Assembly (NCBI GenBank): GCA_025084515.1
Contig: JAJAGP010000207.1
Coordinates: 62,001 to 126,000 of the forward strand
Source: Ancistrus triradiatus
Taxonomy: Eukaryota; Chordata; Actinopteri; Siluriformes; Loricariidae
DNA: 64,000 nucleotides
Direction of reading: 5' to 3'
Position numbers and translations under genes: made by a program. The notes beneath the pieces were generated by a model. That model saw only the letters and a program-made list of their open reading frames with translations. It made no database searches and was not told the origin of the DNA. Within the stretch, counting starts at the first letter, position 1; each line of letters starts with the position of its first letter. Below, one piece after another: positions 1-10,812 of the stretch.

Positions 1-1158
1 ATTAAGGTCAGGACTTTGACTTGGCCGTTCCAAAACATTAACTTTATTCTTCTTTAACCATTCTTTGGTAGACTTGTGTGCTTAGGGTTGTTGTCTTGCT
101 GCATGACACACCTTCTCTTGAGATTCAGTTCATGGGCAGATGTCTTGACGTTTTCCTTTAGAATCCTCTGATACATTTCAGAATTCATTGTTCCATCAAT
201 GATGGCAAGATGCAGCAAAACAAGCCCAGACCATGATACTACCACCACCATGTTTCACATGTGGGATAAGGTTCTTATGTTGGAATGCAGTGTTTTCCTT
301 TCTCCAAACATAACGCTTTTCTTGATGAAAACCAAAAAAGTCTTGTTTTGTTTTGGTCTCATCCGTCCACAAAAAATTCCTCCAATAGCCTTCTGGCTTG
401 TCCATGTGATCTTTAGCAAACTGCAGACGAGCAGCAATGTTGTTTTTGGAGAGTAGTGGCTTTCTCCTTGTAACCCTGCCATGCACACCATTGTTGTTCA
501 GTGTTCTTCTGATGGTGGACTCATGAATATTAACATTAGCCAATGTGAGAGAGGCCTTCAGTTGCTTAGAAGTTATCCTGGCGTCCTTTGTGGCCTCGCC
601 AACTATTACACGCCTTGCTCTTGGAGTGATCTCTGTTGGTCGACCACTCCTGAGGAGGGTAACAATGGTCTTGAGTTTCCTCCATTTGTACACAATCTGT
701 CTGACTGTGGATTGGTGGAGTTCAAACTCGATGCCTGATGAGCATCAACAACTCTTTTTCTGTGGTTCTCAGAAATCTCCTTTGTTTGTGTCATGAAACA
801 CTTCCGCAAACATGTGTTGTGAAAAGCAGTCTTTGATAGATCCCTGTTCTTTAAATAAAACAGGGTGCCCACTCACACCTGATTGTCATCCCATTGATTG
901 AAAACACCTGACTCTAATTTCACCTTCAAATTAACTGCTAATCCTAGAGGTTCACATACTTTTGCCACTCACTAATATGTAATATTGGATCATTTTCCTC
1001 AATAAAGGAATGACCAAGTATAATATTTTTGTCTCATTTGTTTAACTGGGTTCTCTTTATCTACTTTTAGGACTTGTGTGAAAATCTGATGATGTTTTAT
1101 TTCATTATGCAGAAATATCGAAAATTCTGAAGTGTTCACAAACATTCCAGCAACACTG
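1..1158 (-). mobile_element. Tc1-like transposon, family A, cut by window edge
   Basis: Its inverted end near 1158 matches the family with terminus CAGTGGTGCTTGAAAG (intact left end at 35790, right end at 60170). The body reads as a Tc1 transposase on the - strand, broken into several frames between about 870 and 1. Visible blocks: an HTH-type N terminus with KEISE, GRPTEITPRARRVIVGE, the catalytic WTDETK (about 330-380), GGGSIMVWACFAAS and DNNPKHTS. The left terminus is outside the window. Confidence 0.85.
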
Positions 1159-1317
1159 AAGTGAGGCTAGTGTGTATGCAGTTTTTTGTTTTAAATATAG
1201 TTTTCAAATAGTGGAGTTGCACTATGATTACTACCAATGTCAGCAATACATTGCTTAAAATACTAGAATGGGCTACATTATCAGTCACTATAGCAGTAAT
1301 GGCATATCAGTTACAGC

Positions 1318-1577
1318 ACAGTGATACAGGGCTGTGTTAGAGAAAGGGTAGACGTTAGATGGGCGTGAGTAACAGCAAACTTGAATTTTCAACCTTTCAA
1401 AATTGAAAATGACTAGGAAACTGCACATTTTTTGAAACAAAACAAAATGGTACCAAAGGTGGTTCATGTCAGGTTGGACCAGAGAGCTGTGCGCTTGGGG
1501 ATCAAGGCTTTGCATGCTGAAAGCATGTGTATGGTGTTTAAATAGCATCTGTAATGGAGAGCGTGAAAACTGCTAAA
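1318..1577. repeat. dispersed repeat remnant shared with 51720-51900
   Basis: The stretch from the GGTTCA block to the AAAACA block, including GTTTAAATAG, recurs with many changes at 51720-51900. Family unknown; the second copy continues into a hAT-like remnant. Confidence 0.4.
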
Positions 1578-1738
1578 ACATTTATGTATTTTTAGCAGAT
1601 GCCCTAATCCAGAGTGACTTACAATTGTGGGTTAAGGATCTTGCTCAAGGGCCCAACAATGGCAGCTTGTCAGAGGTGGGATTTGAACCTGGGACCTTCT
1701 GGTCCATAGCCCAGTACCTTTAACCATTAACCCACCAC
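1578..1738 (-). repeat. tRNA-derived SINE, - strand
   Basis: Read on the - strand it has a tRNA-like head with B box GGTTCAAATCC, a conserved core around TTGAGCAAGA and the tail GTCACTCTGGATTAGGGCA. It is the same family as 7977-8180 and resembles V-SINEs. Confidence 0.85.
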
Positions 1739-1904
1739 TTTCCATACAAGCTTCAACAACAACTCAAGTTTTAAGTACGCCTTCAGGTTTACTAGAAGTG
1801 TCTAAAACACGAGCACAGAGAAGCTCGTGAGAGCAGAGACAGTGAAGTGAACACAGAATCTTGGTCAAGAGTCATCAGTCATATGAGAAATCGAGACTCA
1901 TCAG

Positions 1905-2448
1905 ATGAGGCAGCAATTTTCCAGTCTTCTGTCGTCCAAGTTCGGAGAGTCTGTGTGAATTGTAGCTTCAATTCCCTGTTCTTAGCAGACAGGAGTGGTA
2001 TCTAGTGTGGTCTTCTGCTGCTGTAGCCCATTTGCTTCAAGGTTTGATGCGATGCTCTTCTGCATACCTTGGTTGTAAGTCTTTATTTGATTTACTGTTG
2101 CGTTTCTATCAGCTTGAACCAGTCTGGCCATTCTGTTCTGACCTCTAGCATCAACAAGACTTTTGCCCATCCATTCTCTGTAAACCCTAGAGATGGCTGT
2201 GTGTGAAAATCCCGGTAGATCAGCAGTGTCTGAAATACTAGGACCAGCCTGTCTAGCACCAACAGCCATGCCACGTTCAAAGTCACTTAAATCATCTTTC
2301 TTACCCATTCTGATGAATTTCAGTAGGTCATCTTGTCTGTGTCTTCATACCTAAATCTACTGAGTGGCTGTTATGTGATTGGCTGATTTAGATATTTGCG
2401 TTAAAAAGCAATTGAACAGGTGTACCTAATATAGTGTCCGAGGAGTGT
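1905..2448 (-). mobile_element. Tc1-like transposon, family D, 5' half only
   Basis: The - strand from 2308 encodes MGKKDDLSDFERGMAVGARQ, then SRVYREW and ARGQNRMARL, the paired HTH region of a fish Tc1 transposase. The terminus next to 2449 is the AGGTGTACCTAATA type. The catalytic half is missing, and an internal deletion removes part of the linker. Confidence 0.8.
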
Positions 2449-2749
2449 ATTATGTTATTACATGTCATTCAAAAAACAACAAAAAATAGAAAAAGCAACT
2501 GAACTTCTAGGTTGCAGTTTTCCTCTCACTAATGAAAGTGTTTTTTTTTGTCTTGTTAGAGAAGTTTTATTTTGGTACATCACTAATGAGCAGCTGTAAG
2601 TCTATGGGCCTGAGTTTAGGCATACATTTGCTTGAGCTGTTGACATTTCTTATCTTTGTCTGTGTGTGGCCGATGTTTTTCATCTTGTAGATGTCATTGT
2701 ATGCACTGTACATTATGTGACACTCTGACTTCTGCTGGTCTCTCTCCAG

Positions 2750-2851
2750 GCTTGTCCTCAGTGGAAGCATACAACCCAAAAATGAATGAGTGGGTTTTTG
2801 TGGCTCCTATGAACACCAGGCGCAGCAGTGTCGGGGTGGGAGTGGTGGACG
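2750..2851 (+). CDS. klhl3: klhl3 exon a (Kelch blade, VAPMNTRRSSVG)
   Basis: The acceptor is ctctccag and the donor is gtaatc. The frame starts two bases in (GC TTG TCC) and ends on the first base of a Gly codon. It encodes LSSVEAYNPK, then NEW, then the MNTRRSSVGVGVV strand typical of the family. This is the first klhl3 exon visible; earlier ones are off the left edge. Confidence 0.92.
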
Positions 2852-5800
2852 GTAATCTCTTGCATGTTTTAAATGTCCTGCTAAAGCACCAGAAAAATCT
2901 GTATCGGCGCCACTAGAGAGGCACTGCAGTGCCCGTTGTCATGGAAACTGCGCTTTCAGCATTTCTTTAAGAATGCTTATATAATTCATGAATGCAAAAT
3001 TATATACTGTCCAGTTCTGTGTGATGCATAGTGGTGCACAATCAAAATTATGATTTGCAGTTTTGGGTTATGTAATTAGTGAGCATAACTGTTGTTGAAC
3101 TAAATAACTGAACTAAAGTTATCTAACTGGCTTACAGTAGATGTTCTGATTATCTCAGGCACAGAGTGTCTCAAATATGGTAGCTTCCTCGACGAAGTAG
3201 GGTAGATCAAGGGCAGCCAAAGTAACATACTATGCTGATGTATTTTTTTAGTTTCATTTTGTATTTTTGTCATTTGCTTAATTCATTCAGTGCATGTGAC
3301 TGAGGATCAGTCTTATTTTTAAGATTTAAATATTTAAAAGGTTATATGTATTATAAGCTTATGTCCAGTCTGAGAGAGAATTCTTAAAATTCAGTTTTTT
3401 AATTGTTTATTTGATTGTAATACATTACAGGTAGTCCCCAATTTACGATGGGGATACATTCTGACAAGTCCATCGTATGTTGGATTTATCATAAACTGAG
3501 GGGTTTTATATATTTAAATACTGTATGTATCATATAGTGTACAGTGGTGTGAAAAAGTTTGCCCCCTTCCTGATTTTCTAATTTTTTGCTCGTTTGTCAC
3601 ACTTAAGTGTTTCGGAACATCAAAGCAATTTAAATATTAGTCAAAGACAACACAAGTAAACACAAAATGCAGTTTTTAAATGAAGGTGACTATTATTAAG
3701 GGAGAAAAAAATCCAAACGTACATGGCCCTGTGTGAAAAAGTGATTGCCCCTAAACCTAATAACTGGTTGGGCCACCCTTAGCAGCAACAACCGCAACCA
3801 AGAGTTTGTGATAACTTGCAGTGAGTCCTTTACAGCGTTGTGGAGGAATTTTGGCCACTCATCTTTGCAGAATTGTTGTAGTTCAGCCACATTGGAGGGT
3901 TTTTGAGCATGAATGGCCTTTTTAAGGTCTTGCCACAGCATCTCAATAGGATTCAGGTCAGGACTTTGACTAGGCCACTCCAAAATCTTCATTTTGTTTT
4001 TCTTCAGCCATTCAGGGCTGGACTTGGTGGTGTGTTTTGGATCATTGTCCTACTGCAGAACCCAAGTGCATTTCAGCTTGAGGTCACGAACAGATGGCCG
4101 ACATTGTCCTTCAGGATGTTTTGGTAGACAGCAGAATTCATAGTTCCATTTATCACAGCAAGTCTTGCAGGTCCTGAAGCAGCAAAACAGCCCCAGACCA
4201 TCACACTACCACCACCATATTTTACTGTTCCTATAATGTTCTTTTTCTGAAATGTTGTTACTTTTACCCCAGATGTAATGGGACACACACCTTCCAAAGA
4301 GTCCAACTTTTGTCTCGTCAGTCCACAGAATGCTTTCCCAAAAGTCTTGGGGATCATCAAGATGTGTCCGACGAGCTTTAATGTTCTTTTTGCTCAGCAG
4401 TGGTTTTCATCTCGGAACTCTGCCATGCAGGCCATTTTTGCCCAGTCTCTTTCTTATGGTGGAGGCATGAACACTGACCTTAACTCAGGCAAGGGAGGCC
4501 TGCAGTTCTTTGGATGTTGTTGTGGGGTCTTTTGTGACCTCTTGGATGTGTCGTCGCTGTGCTCTTGGGCTAGTTTGGTCAGCCGGCCACTCCTGGGAAG
4601 GTTCACCACTGTTCCAGGTCTTCGCCATTTGTGGAAAATGGCTCTCACTGTGGTTTGCTGGAGTCCCAAAGCTTTAGAAATGGCTTTATAACCTTTTCCC
4701 GACTGATAGATCTCAATTACTTTCTTTCTCAATTGTTCCTGAATTTCTTTGGATCTCAGCATGATGTGTAGCTTTTAAGGATCTTTTGGTGTACTTCACC
4801 TTGTCAGGCAGGTCCAATTTAAGTGATGTCCTGATTGAGAACAGGTGTGGCAATAATCAGGCCTGGGTGTGGCTAGAGACAGTGAACTCAGGTGTGATGA
4901 ACCATAGTTAAGTTATGTTTTAACAAGGGGGGGGCAATCACTTTTTCACACAGGGCCGTTTAGGTTTGGATTTTTTTTCTCCCTTAATAATGAACACCTT
5001 CATTTAAAAACTGCATTTTGTTTACTTGTGTTGTCTTTGACTAAATATTTAAATTGGTTTAATGTTCCGAAACACTTAAGTGTGACAAACGTACAAAATA
5101 ATTAGGAAATCAGGAAGGGGGCAAACACTTTTTCACACCACTGTATATGTCATAGTGTAGCCTACCTTAAACATTGCTTACAACACTACATTAAGCTATA
5201 GTTAGGCAAATTGTTAACATAAAGCTTATTTTGTAATAAAGTATGAATATATCGTGTAATTTATTGAATAATGTACTGAAAATGAAATGATTACTGTCAC
5301 GATCATGGTTACCACCGTTAAAATATTATAACACACTATTGCTGTGTTATGGTACCTGATCTCTGTCATCCATCAGTACTATAATTGTTAAAAAATAAAT
5401 AGATTAAAAATATTTACGTTAGAACTTTAGCCATGGTTGTGCATCCCTACTCATGGCTGCACTTTAGTCTGCAGGTGTGTGTCTTATGTTGTGAGAATGT
5501 GTTTTCAGGGAAGCTGTATGCAGTGGGGGGTTATGACGGGGCATCACGTCAGTGTCTGAGCACTGTAGAAGAGTATGATCCGGTCAGTAATAAATGGGAA
5601 TACATATCTGACATGAGCACCAGACGCAGCGGAGCAGGTACTGAACTCTCTCGGGGGCACTCGTGTGACATCCGCTTAAATTTCTGTTCAGTGGCGCCAT
5701 CTGCTGGTTGACATACTGAAGTCCACTGACATGTATTGCGTGCAGGAGTTGGAGTGCTGAATGGACAGCTGTATGCAGCAGGAGGACATGATGGACCTTT

Positions 5801-8582
5801 GGTGAGGAAGAGTGTAGAGGTGTATGATCCTAGCACTAACACCTGGAGGCAGGTGTGCGACATGAACATGTGTCGGAGGAACGCAGGTGAGCAAACCAGC
5901 TGAACTTTGAACCCAACCCAGTTTGAATCCAACATATTTCATGTTTTGTCTGGTCAGTGTTGTTTCGTTTGTTAACATGCATTCATTCCAGCATTTCAGA
6001 CCTGCAACGCATTCCAAAAAAGCCTGTAATGTACCTCAGGAAAAGCAAGAACAGGGTTGAACAGGCTTATTTCTAATTCGGATACATAGCATTCATGTTG
6101 TGGGTTTATTAATCTTAACTTTCCTTAGTGTGTTTCTTGAGCTTGGATGTGGATTTTAAATGCCAGTATTTCCATATCTTTGGGTAAGCATAAGAGACAC
6201 GTCATCGGGTACGAATAGTCTTGCAAACTGAAGCCAGAAGCATTAGTGGATAACCACACGCATCAGAAGCTTATAAGAAGAGAAACCCACTGAAAATGTA
6301 CTTTCCGCATTTTGTAACGGGTCACCCTGAGAAACAAACACTGTCCAGATATTTTTTGGATGCGTGAGCTAAATCTCTCAAGGCTAACTGAATGGTTTTA
6401 GAAAGCTGCAGCTGTGTGTGTGCGTACTGTATTTTGTGCAGGAGTGTGTGCCATAAACAGCCTGCTATATGTGATTGGTGGAGATGATGGCTCTTGTAAT
6501 CTGTCTTCTGTGGAGTACTACAACCCTGCTACTGACAAGTGGAGTCTGATTCCTACCAACATGAGCAACGGACGCAGCTATGCAGGTGAGCCCCGAGATC
6601 CATATTATGCTGATGGGACTGTGGTAGCCTAGCGGTTAAGATACTGGACTCTGAACCAAAAGGTCTAGGGTTCAAATCCCAATCTTACCAGCTTGGCAGA
6701 GGTGGGATTTGAACCCTAGACCTTCTGGTTCAGAGTACCTTATCCTGTCAACTACCACAGTCCCATATTGTAGTTCGTTTATCATGTGTTTATCATGTGT
6801 TCCTTCATAGTTCTGAATAAATAAAGTAGAATAAATAAAGAAAAAAGACTGAATGAGTCCAAGGTGTGTCCAAACTTTTGAGTGGTACTGTAAATAATCA
6901 GATCGTTATGCTGAAACAAGGACAAAAAGCATTTTAATCTAACAACCTCACCACATCGATTCTAAACACGGAAGACCAGACACATAATACCGGAGACGTT
7001 ATACATTTACATTTATGTTACTTAGCAGACGCCTTTATCCAGAGCGACTTACAATTGATACAGTCTTACAATCCAAGCAATTGTGGATTAAGGGTCTTGC
7101 TCAAGGACCCAACAAGATGATATATACATCATATAGGAGATGATATATACATCATTTGGGATTGGACGTAGTTATTAGGAGATAATCTAAACTTGTGAAG
7201 TTGCTTTGAGACAATGCTCCATTGTAAAAAGCGCTATATAAATAAATATGACTTGACATGCATATACAGGATAGATAGGACGAACCAAGCTATTTGGCGC
7301 CATCTAGCGACCATTGTGTCATTGTGTCAATTACTTCAAGTACCGTATTTTTCGGACCATAAGGCGCACTTAAAATCCTTTAACTTTCTCAAAAATCGAC
7401 AGTATGCCTAAAAATGCGGTGCGTCTAATGTATGAATTAATTCTGGTTGTGCTTTCTGACCTAGAACGATTTGTAGATGGTACACGGCGCTCATAAATCT
7501 GTCAAAATGTTTTAGCACGGCCTTGGTAGGTTACGAAGCTTACGGAAACCGTAGTGCGCGGCATCGCGGAGTAATACGGTATGTGCTTCAGCATTAGGGT
7601 ACGTGCATTCATTCATTCATTCATTTTCGAAGCGGATTTCAAACACAACGCTATCGGTCACGCAGTACAACATGGACATAGAGCAGCTGCGAGAGAATTC
7701 AACATTAACGAATCAATGATACGGAAGTGGAGGAAGCAAGAAGACGCCCTGCGCCAGGTAAAGACCAAACTGAGCTTTCGACTGAACTTAAGAGTTTTGT
7801 TTCATTTAATGCGTCTTATAACCCGGTGCGCTTTATGTATGAAAATAGATCCGTTAGCAGCCGATCGTTGATATTGCGTCTTATAATCTGGTGCGCTTTA
7901 CATATAAAATACGGTAAGCAAATCTAGCACGTGAAGCATTTTTAACAATAATTTTTAATTAAAACCTATATACTGTGGGACTGTGGTAGCCTAGCAGGTA
8001 AGGTACTGGACTATGGACCGGAAGGTCCAGGGTTCAAATCCCACCTCTGCCAAGCTGCCACTGTTGGGTCCTTGAGCAAGGCCCTTAACCCACAATTGCT
8101 TGGATTGTAAGACTGTATCAATTGTAAGTCGCTCTGGATAAGGGCGTCTGCTAAATGCTGTACATGTAAAATGTAAATGTATATACTTAGAATCACCCCA
8201 TTACAAATTGTAGAGTTTCCCCATGTGCACCTACCATCCCATAATAGTAAGCAGGCTAGCTGAAATGATGGTGTGAAATAATACAGTGTAAGCAAGATGT
8301 CATGTACCGCTTCTGTTCTTCTTTGGTATTTTGGTATAATTGGCTAAAACAAAGCTAAAAGCTCAGCTGTTTCTATTCATACAGTGGCAAAACAAGTGCT
8401 ATCATTTTACATGCCATCTTTTTTTCCCTGAGCTCAAACAGTGACGTGTACACACAGAGGCGGAACACAAGCGTTTTGAATCAGATAATTCTGTTCCCAG
8501 TTATCCTGAATGGGCAATAAGATAAGGTGATACTTGTTTCATTTCCATTTCAGGGGTATCTGTTATTGACAAGCCGTTATGA
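2750..8582 (+). CDS. klhl3: klhl3, 3' part (five terminal coding exons, Kelch domain)
   Basis: Kelch-like 3. Known role: BTB-BACK-Kelch substrate adaptor of the CUL3 ubiquitin ligase, whose Kelch propeller binds WNK kinases for degradation; the family acts in the cytoplasm. Seen here: join 2750-2851, 5509-5637, 5746-5886, 6442-6585, 8554-8582, all with AG/GT borders and identical phase (each internal exon starts with two bases and ends with one base of a glycine codon). The product is the last 180 residues, about one propeller blade per exon, with blade cores VGGYDG, AGGHDG and IGGDDG. It ends SVIDKPL and stop. KLHL3 is preferred over its close paralogue KLHL2 because of GKLYAVGG, GQLY and the PTNMS stretch; the last seven residues alone look more KLHL2-like. 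BTB, BACK and the first blades lie left of the window. Nearby fam13b also fits KLHL3, which lies near FAM13B on human 5q31. Confidence 0.92.
2852..3427. other. klhl3 intron, nothing recognised
   Basis: AT-rich intron sequence; I see no gene, RNA or clear repeat. Confidence 0.5.
3542..5143 (-). mobile_element. Tc1-like transposon, family B, near full length
   Basis: 1602 bp between TA dinucleotides, termini CAGTGGTGTGAAAAAGT and its complement. The inverted repeats are about 210 bp, with an inner repeat of the motif (TGTGTGAAAAAGTGATTGCC), so this is an IR/DR end structure like Sleeping Beauty-type elements. Confidence 0.9.
3696..4762 (-). pseudogene. broken Tc1 transposase of family B
   Basis: The start is MLRSKEIQEQLRKKVIEIYQ at 4762, then KGYKAISKALGL (HTH), GRLTKLAQ, the WTDET catalytic block near 4316-4330, GGGSVMVWGCFAASGP, DNDPKHT preceded by a stop codon (near 4050), and WPSQSPDLNPIEMLWQDLKK. 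There are at least two frameshifts and one internal stop, so it cannot make an intact DDE enzyme. Confidence 0.85.
5509..5637 (+). CDS. klhl3: klhl3 exon b (Kelch blade, GKLYAVGGYDG)
   Basis: The acceptor is gttttcag and the donor is gtactg. The 129-nt exon holds one blade: GKLYAVGGYDG, a CLSTVEEYDP loop, a KW pair and MSTRRSGAG. The intron before it carries a Tigger-like element broken by a 1.6-kb Tc1 copy. Confidence 0.94.
5746..5886 (+). CDS. klhl3: klhl3 exon c (Kelch blade with the CRRNAG strand)
   Basis: The acceptor is gcgtgcag and the donor is gtgagc. The exon encodes GVGVLNGQLYAAGGHDG, KSVEVYDP, NTW and MNMCRRNAG. The second Arg codon of CRRNAG (5877-5879) corresponds to human KLHL3 Arg528, a known familial hyperkalaemic hypertension position. 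I counted back from the C terminus, and the remaining tail has the same length (56 residues) as I recall for the human protein. Confidence 0.94.
5913..6025 (-). repeat. repeat fragment shared with 15560-16000
   Basis: The block GTTTGTTAACATGCATTC through GCAACGCATTCC is a diverged complement of 15890-15970. It lies in a klhl3 intron. Confidence 0.5.
6442..6585 (+). CDS. klhl3: klhl3 exon d (Kelch blade, IGGDDGSCNL)
   Basis: The acceptor is tttgtgcag and the donor is gtgagc. The exon encodes GVCAINSLLYVIGGDDG, SVEYYNP, DKW, PTNMS and GRSYAG. An inverted pair of SINE heads begins 28 bp after its donor. Confidence 0.94.
6614..6765. repeat. inverted pair of SINE heads (palindrome)
   Basis: The left arm 6614-6681 is the tRNA-like SINE head in + orientation; the right arm 6703-6765 is the same head reversed, with a 21-bp spacer. 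The arms share TAGGGTTCAAATCCCA and TGGGACTGTGGTAG with few differences and could fold into one long hairpin. Confidence 0.85.
7002..7115 (-). repeat. SINE, - strand, head missing
   Basis: On the - strand it has core TTGAGCAAGACC and tail GTCGCTCTGGATAAAGGCG, ending in ATGTAAATGTA. The tRNA-like head is absent. Confidence 0.8.
7155..7257 (+). repeat. LINE-type 3' tail fragment
   Basis: Nearly identical to 30640-30750: TTTGGGATTGGACGTAGTTA through AAAAAGCGCTATATAAATAA. Such tails are common 3' ends of fish non-LTR elements; family not assigned. Confidence 0.65.
7343..7914 (+). mobile_element. pogo-like MITE with a transposase HTH fragment
   Basis: 572 bp between TA dinucleotides; ends CCGTATTTTTCGGACCATAA and, reversed, CCGTATTTTATATG. 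Inside, about 7608-7790 encodes FEADFKHNAIGHAVQHGHRA, AAREFNINESMIRKWRKQ and DALRQVKTK, the N-terminal DNA-binding helices of pogo transposases. No catalytic domain is present. A second copy lies reversed at 14038-14614. Confidence 0.8.
7977..8180 (+). repeat. full-length tRNA-derived SINE
   Basis: Head GGGACTGTGGTAGCCTAGC, B box GGTTCAAATCC, core CTGTTGGGTCCTTGAGCAAG, tail GTCGCTCTGGATAAGGGCG and ATGTAAATGTA end. This is the best reference copy of the family in the window. Confidence 0.9.
8554..8582 (+). CDS. klhl3: klhl3 terminal coding exon
   Basis: The acceptor is ccatttcag. The exon completes the Gly codon, then encodes VSVIDKPL and TGA. A 29-nt coding tail is too short to notice alone, but it closes the propeller exactly where the family ends and keeps the phase of the preceding donor. 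Confidence 0.9.
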
Positions 8583-9358
8583 CTAAGAGCCGTGGTGAGC
8601 AGAAGCCCGCTGACAGGAGGGAAGGACCGTGGTAGACACACAGTCATTTAGAGCTGCTCTGTGAGAGCAGCGTGTCTCTGCCTGGTCACGCCGAGTCTGT
8701 GCTCACCATGGTGGTGCAAAAAATCACTGCAACTGACTGCCAAAATGCCAGGCCTGTGGTTTCTCATTTGGCAAAACCTACCATCTGCTGCTGCACATGG
8801 GCCACTTTTTCTGCAAGCCTTCAGTTAAAGTGGCCTGGCTGGAGCCATCAGGCGTTAATGGGTGGCCTAAATGAAGTAAGGCACTATCCAGTCTGGCACA
8901 CCAACCCAAACTTCACCAGTAAACTGCAGGTACAGAGTGTGCCATCTCCGTTACACTACTGATGACTAAAACTGAATGCCACTGCCTATTTGGGAAAGGG
9001 ATACGTGCGTGTGATTGGAGGCTAAAAGTGGGTGCGTACAGCATAGGTGTTGCATTTATCTGCAGCCTTCAGCATTCAGTTGAAACGGCACCACAGAACG
9101 ACGCAGTATCCTCCTCTGACTAAACTGGTCATGTTCTCTTCAAAGCATTTTATTTGTGTGACTTGATTTTTGACTTGTACCAGGGAGATGGCAGGGTTTT
9201 AAAGTAGAGATGTATTGTAGAAACAGTGCTGCAAAAATAACTGCTAGCATGTATTCTATGTCTTGCTCATCTGTGCTGGGCCGCAGATAAACAAATCCTA
9301 AACACAATAGGGAAAAGTGCCAAATATGTCAATACTCAGTAATCTGCGCATGAGTTGC
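8583..9358 (+). other. probable klhl3 3' UTR and flank
   Basis: This non-coding stretch follows the klhl3 stop. No AATAAA occurs right after the stop. The first good candidate is at 9551-9556, inside the degraded repeat that starts near 9359, so the UTR may be about 1 kb. This is inference; no other gene is seen here. Confidence 0.35.
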
Positions 9359-9965
9359 CGGTTTATTAGGTACTGCAACTAAGAGTGGTGACGAATGACT
9401 CTGACTTGATTTCACATGGCTTTTACATAATTTCCATACTCAACCAACCTGTCAGTGACACCACGACAATCGGATGACCAGTCAGAATAGCTGTGCATGG
9501 ATCTGCAGTGATCTTTCCCCTTGTGAGCAAAAGGGAATCCAGACAACGCCAATAAATTGCCCTCATCAGCATAGAAATGCCACCTGACCAGTTGGCTTTT
9601 CCTCGTTTATTGGCTTTCCTATAGGTGTCTGGAGTCTATCTTTGGAGAGCATAGAGAACAAGAGTAAGCATGCCCTGGATAGGATACCACCAGGGATCAT
9701 GGTTACAGAGCCCAACCAGCTTCCCCTCACTCACATCACAGCCAGTCATGTTTGTGTGGTGGAATAGCAGATTATCTGAGCAGGATCATAACTGACAAAA
9801 TAATTATGGGTGGTGGTGACATTTTTGTTTTTGGCACTTAGGAAATGTGTCAGAAGAACACTGGGTGTTGCTGGGGCTTTAAACACTACCAACCAAAAAT
9901 ATCCAGCCAGCAGCACCATGTGGTAAACATGACACATGGAAAGGTTTGTGCTGGGAATGGTTCAC
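9359..9965. repeat. degraded copy of the TTATTAGGTAC element
   Basis: It starts near GTTTATTAGGTAC and ends with ACCAACCAAAAATATCCAGC, both seen in the element at 22861-23524 or its known relatives. The middle is too decayed to align by eye. Confidence 0.4.
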
Positions 9966-10092
9966 GACCCATCATCTGGTCAAGTGCCAAACATAGCCAA
10001 TACCTGTAAGGAACTCTATACATACAAAGGGCACCCACTAAACTGGCAACTCAATTGCAAATCAGTAACGTGTGCTAGTCTTAAGTCATATA

Positions 10093-10812
10093 CAGTGGTG
10101 TGAAAAAGTGTTTGCCCCCTTCCTGATTTCCTATTTTTTAGCACGTTTGGAACATCAAAGCAATTTAAATATTAGTCAAAGACAACACAAGTAAACACAA
10201 AATGCAGTTTTTAAATGAAGGTGACTATTATTAAGGGAGAAAAAAAATCCAAACCTACATGGCCCTGTGTGAAAAAGTGATTGCCCCCTAAACCTAATAA
10301 CTGGTTGGGCCACCCTTGGCAACAACAACTGCAACCAAGCGTTTGTGATAACTTGCAGTGAGTCTTTTACAGCGTTGTGGAGGAATTTTGGCCACTCATC
10401 TTTTTTGGCCACATTGAAGGGTTTTCGAGCATGAACTGCCCTTTTAAGGTCATGCCACAGCATCTCAATAGGATTCAGGTCAGGACTTTGACTAGGCCTC
10501 TCCAAAGTCTTCATTTTGTTTTGCCTCAGCCATTCAGAGGTGGACTTGCTGGTGTGTTTTGGATCATTGTCCTGCTGCAAAACGCAAGTTCGTTTCAGCT
10601 TGAGGTCACCAACAGCTGGCCGGACATTCTCCTTCAGGATTTTTTGGTAGACAACAGAATTCATAGCTCCATTTATCACAGCAAGTCTTCCAGGTCCTGA
10701 AGCAGCAAAACAGCCCCAGACCATCACACTACCATTACCAAACACTTAAGTGTGACAAACATGCAAAAAAATAGGAAATCAGGAAGGGGACAAACACTTT
10801 TTCACACCACTG
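10093..10812 (-). mobile_element. Tc1-like family B, internal deletion derivative
   Basis: 720 bp between TA dinucleotides with the family B termini. The left inverted repeat and the 3' half of the transposase (10176-10745, from GSVMVWGCFAASGPG through DNDPKHTSKST to SPDLNPIEMLW) are kept. The N-terminal half and most of the right inverted repeat are gone, with the break near 10738. Confidence 0.88.

Larger units (their letters stand above)
3428..5300. mobile_element. Tigger/pogo-like MITE split by a Tc1 insertion
   Basis: The left part (3428-3541) starts CAGGTAGTCCCCAATTTACG. It resembles a block inside 27815-28588 (aggggatatgttccgacaaa). The right part resumes at 5144 with AAGCTTATTTTGTAATAAAG, also seen there. 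The right boundary is uncertain. Confidence 0.55.

Noticed and set aside
4278..4691. 137-codon frame on the + strand
   Set aside because: It is antisense to the Tc1 transposase pseudogene, which has the recognisable motifs.
7977..8060. tRNA gene suggested by the GGTTCAAATCC box
   Set aside because: It is the head of a SINE; the acceptor stem does not close and the same head recurs with SINE tails many times.
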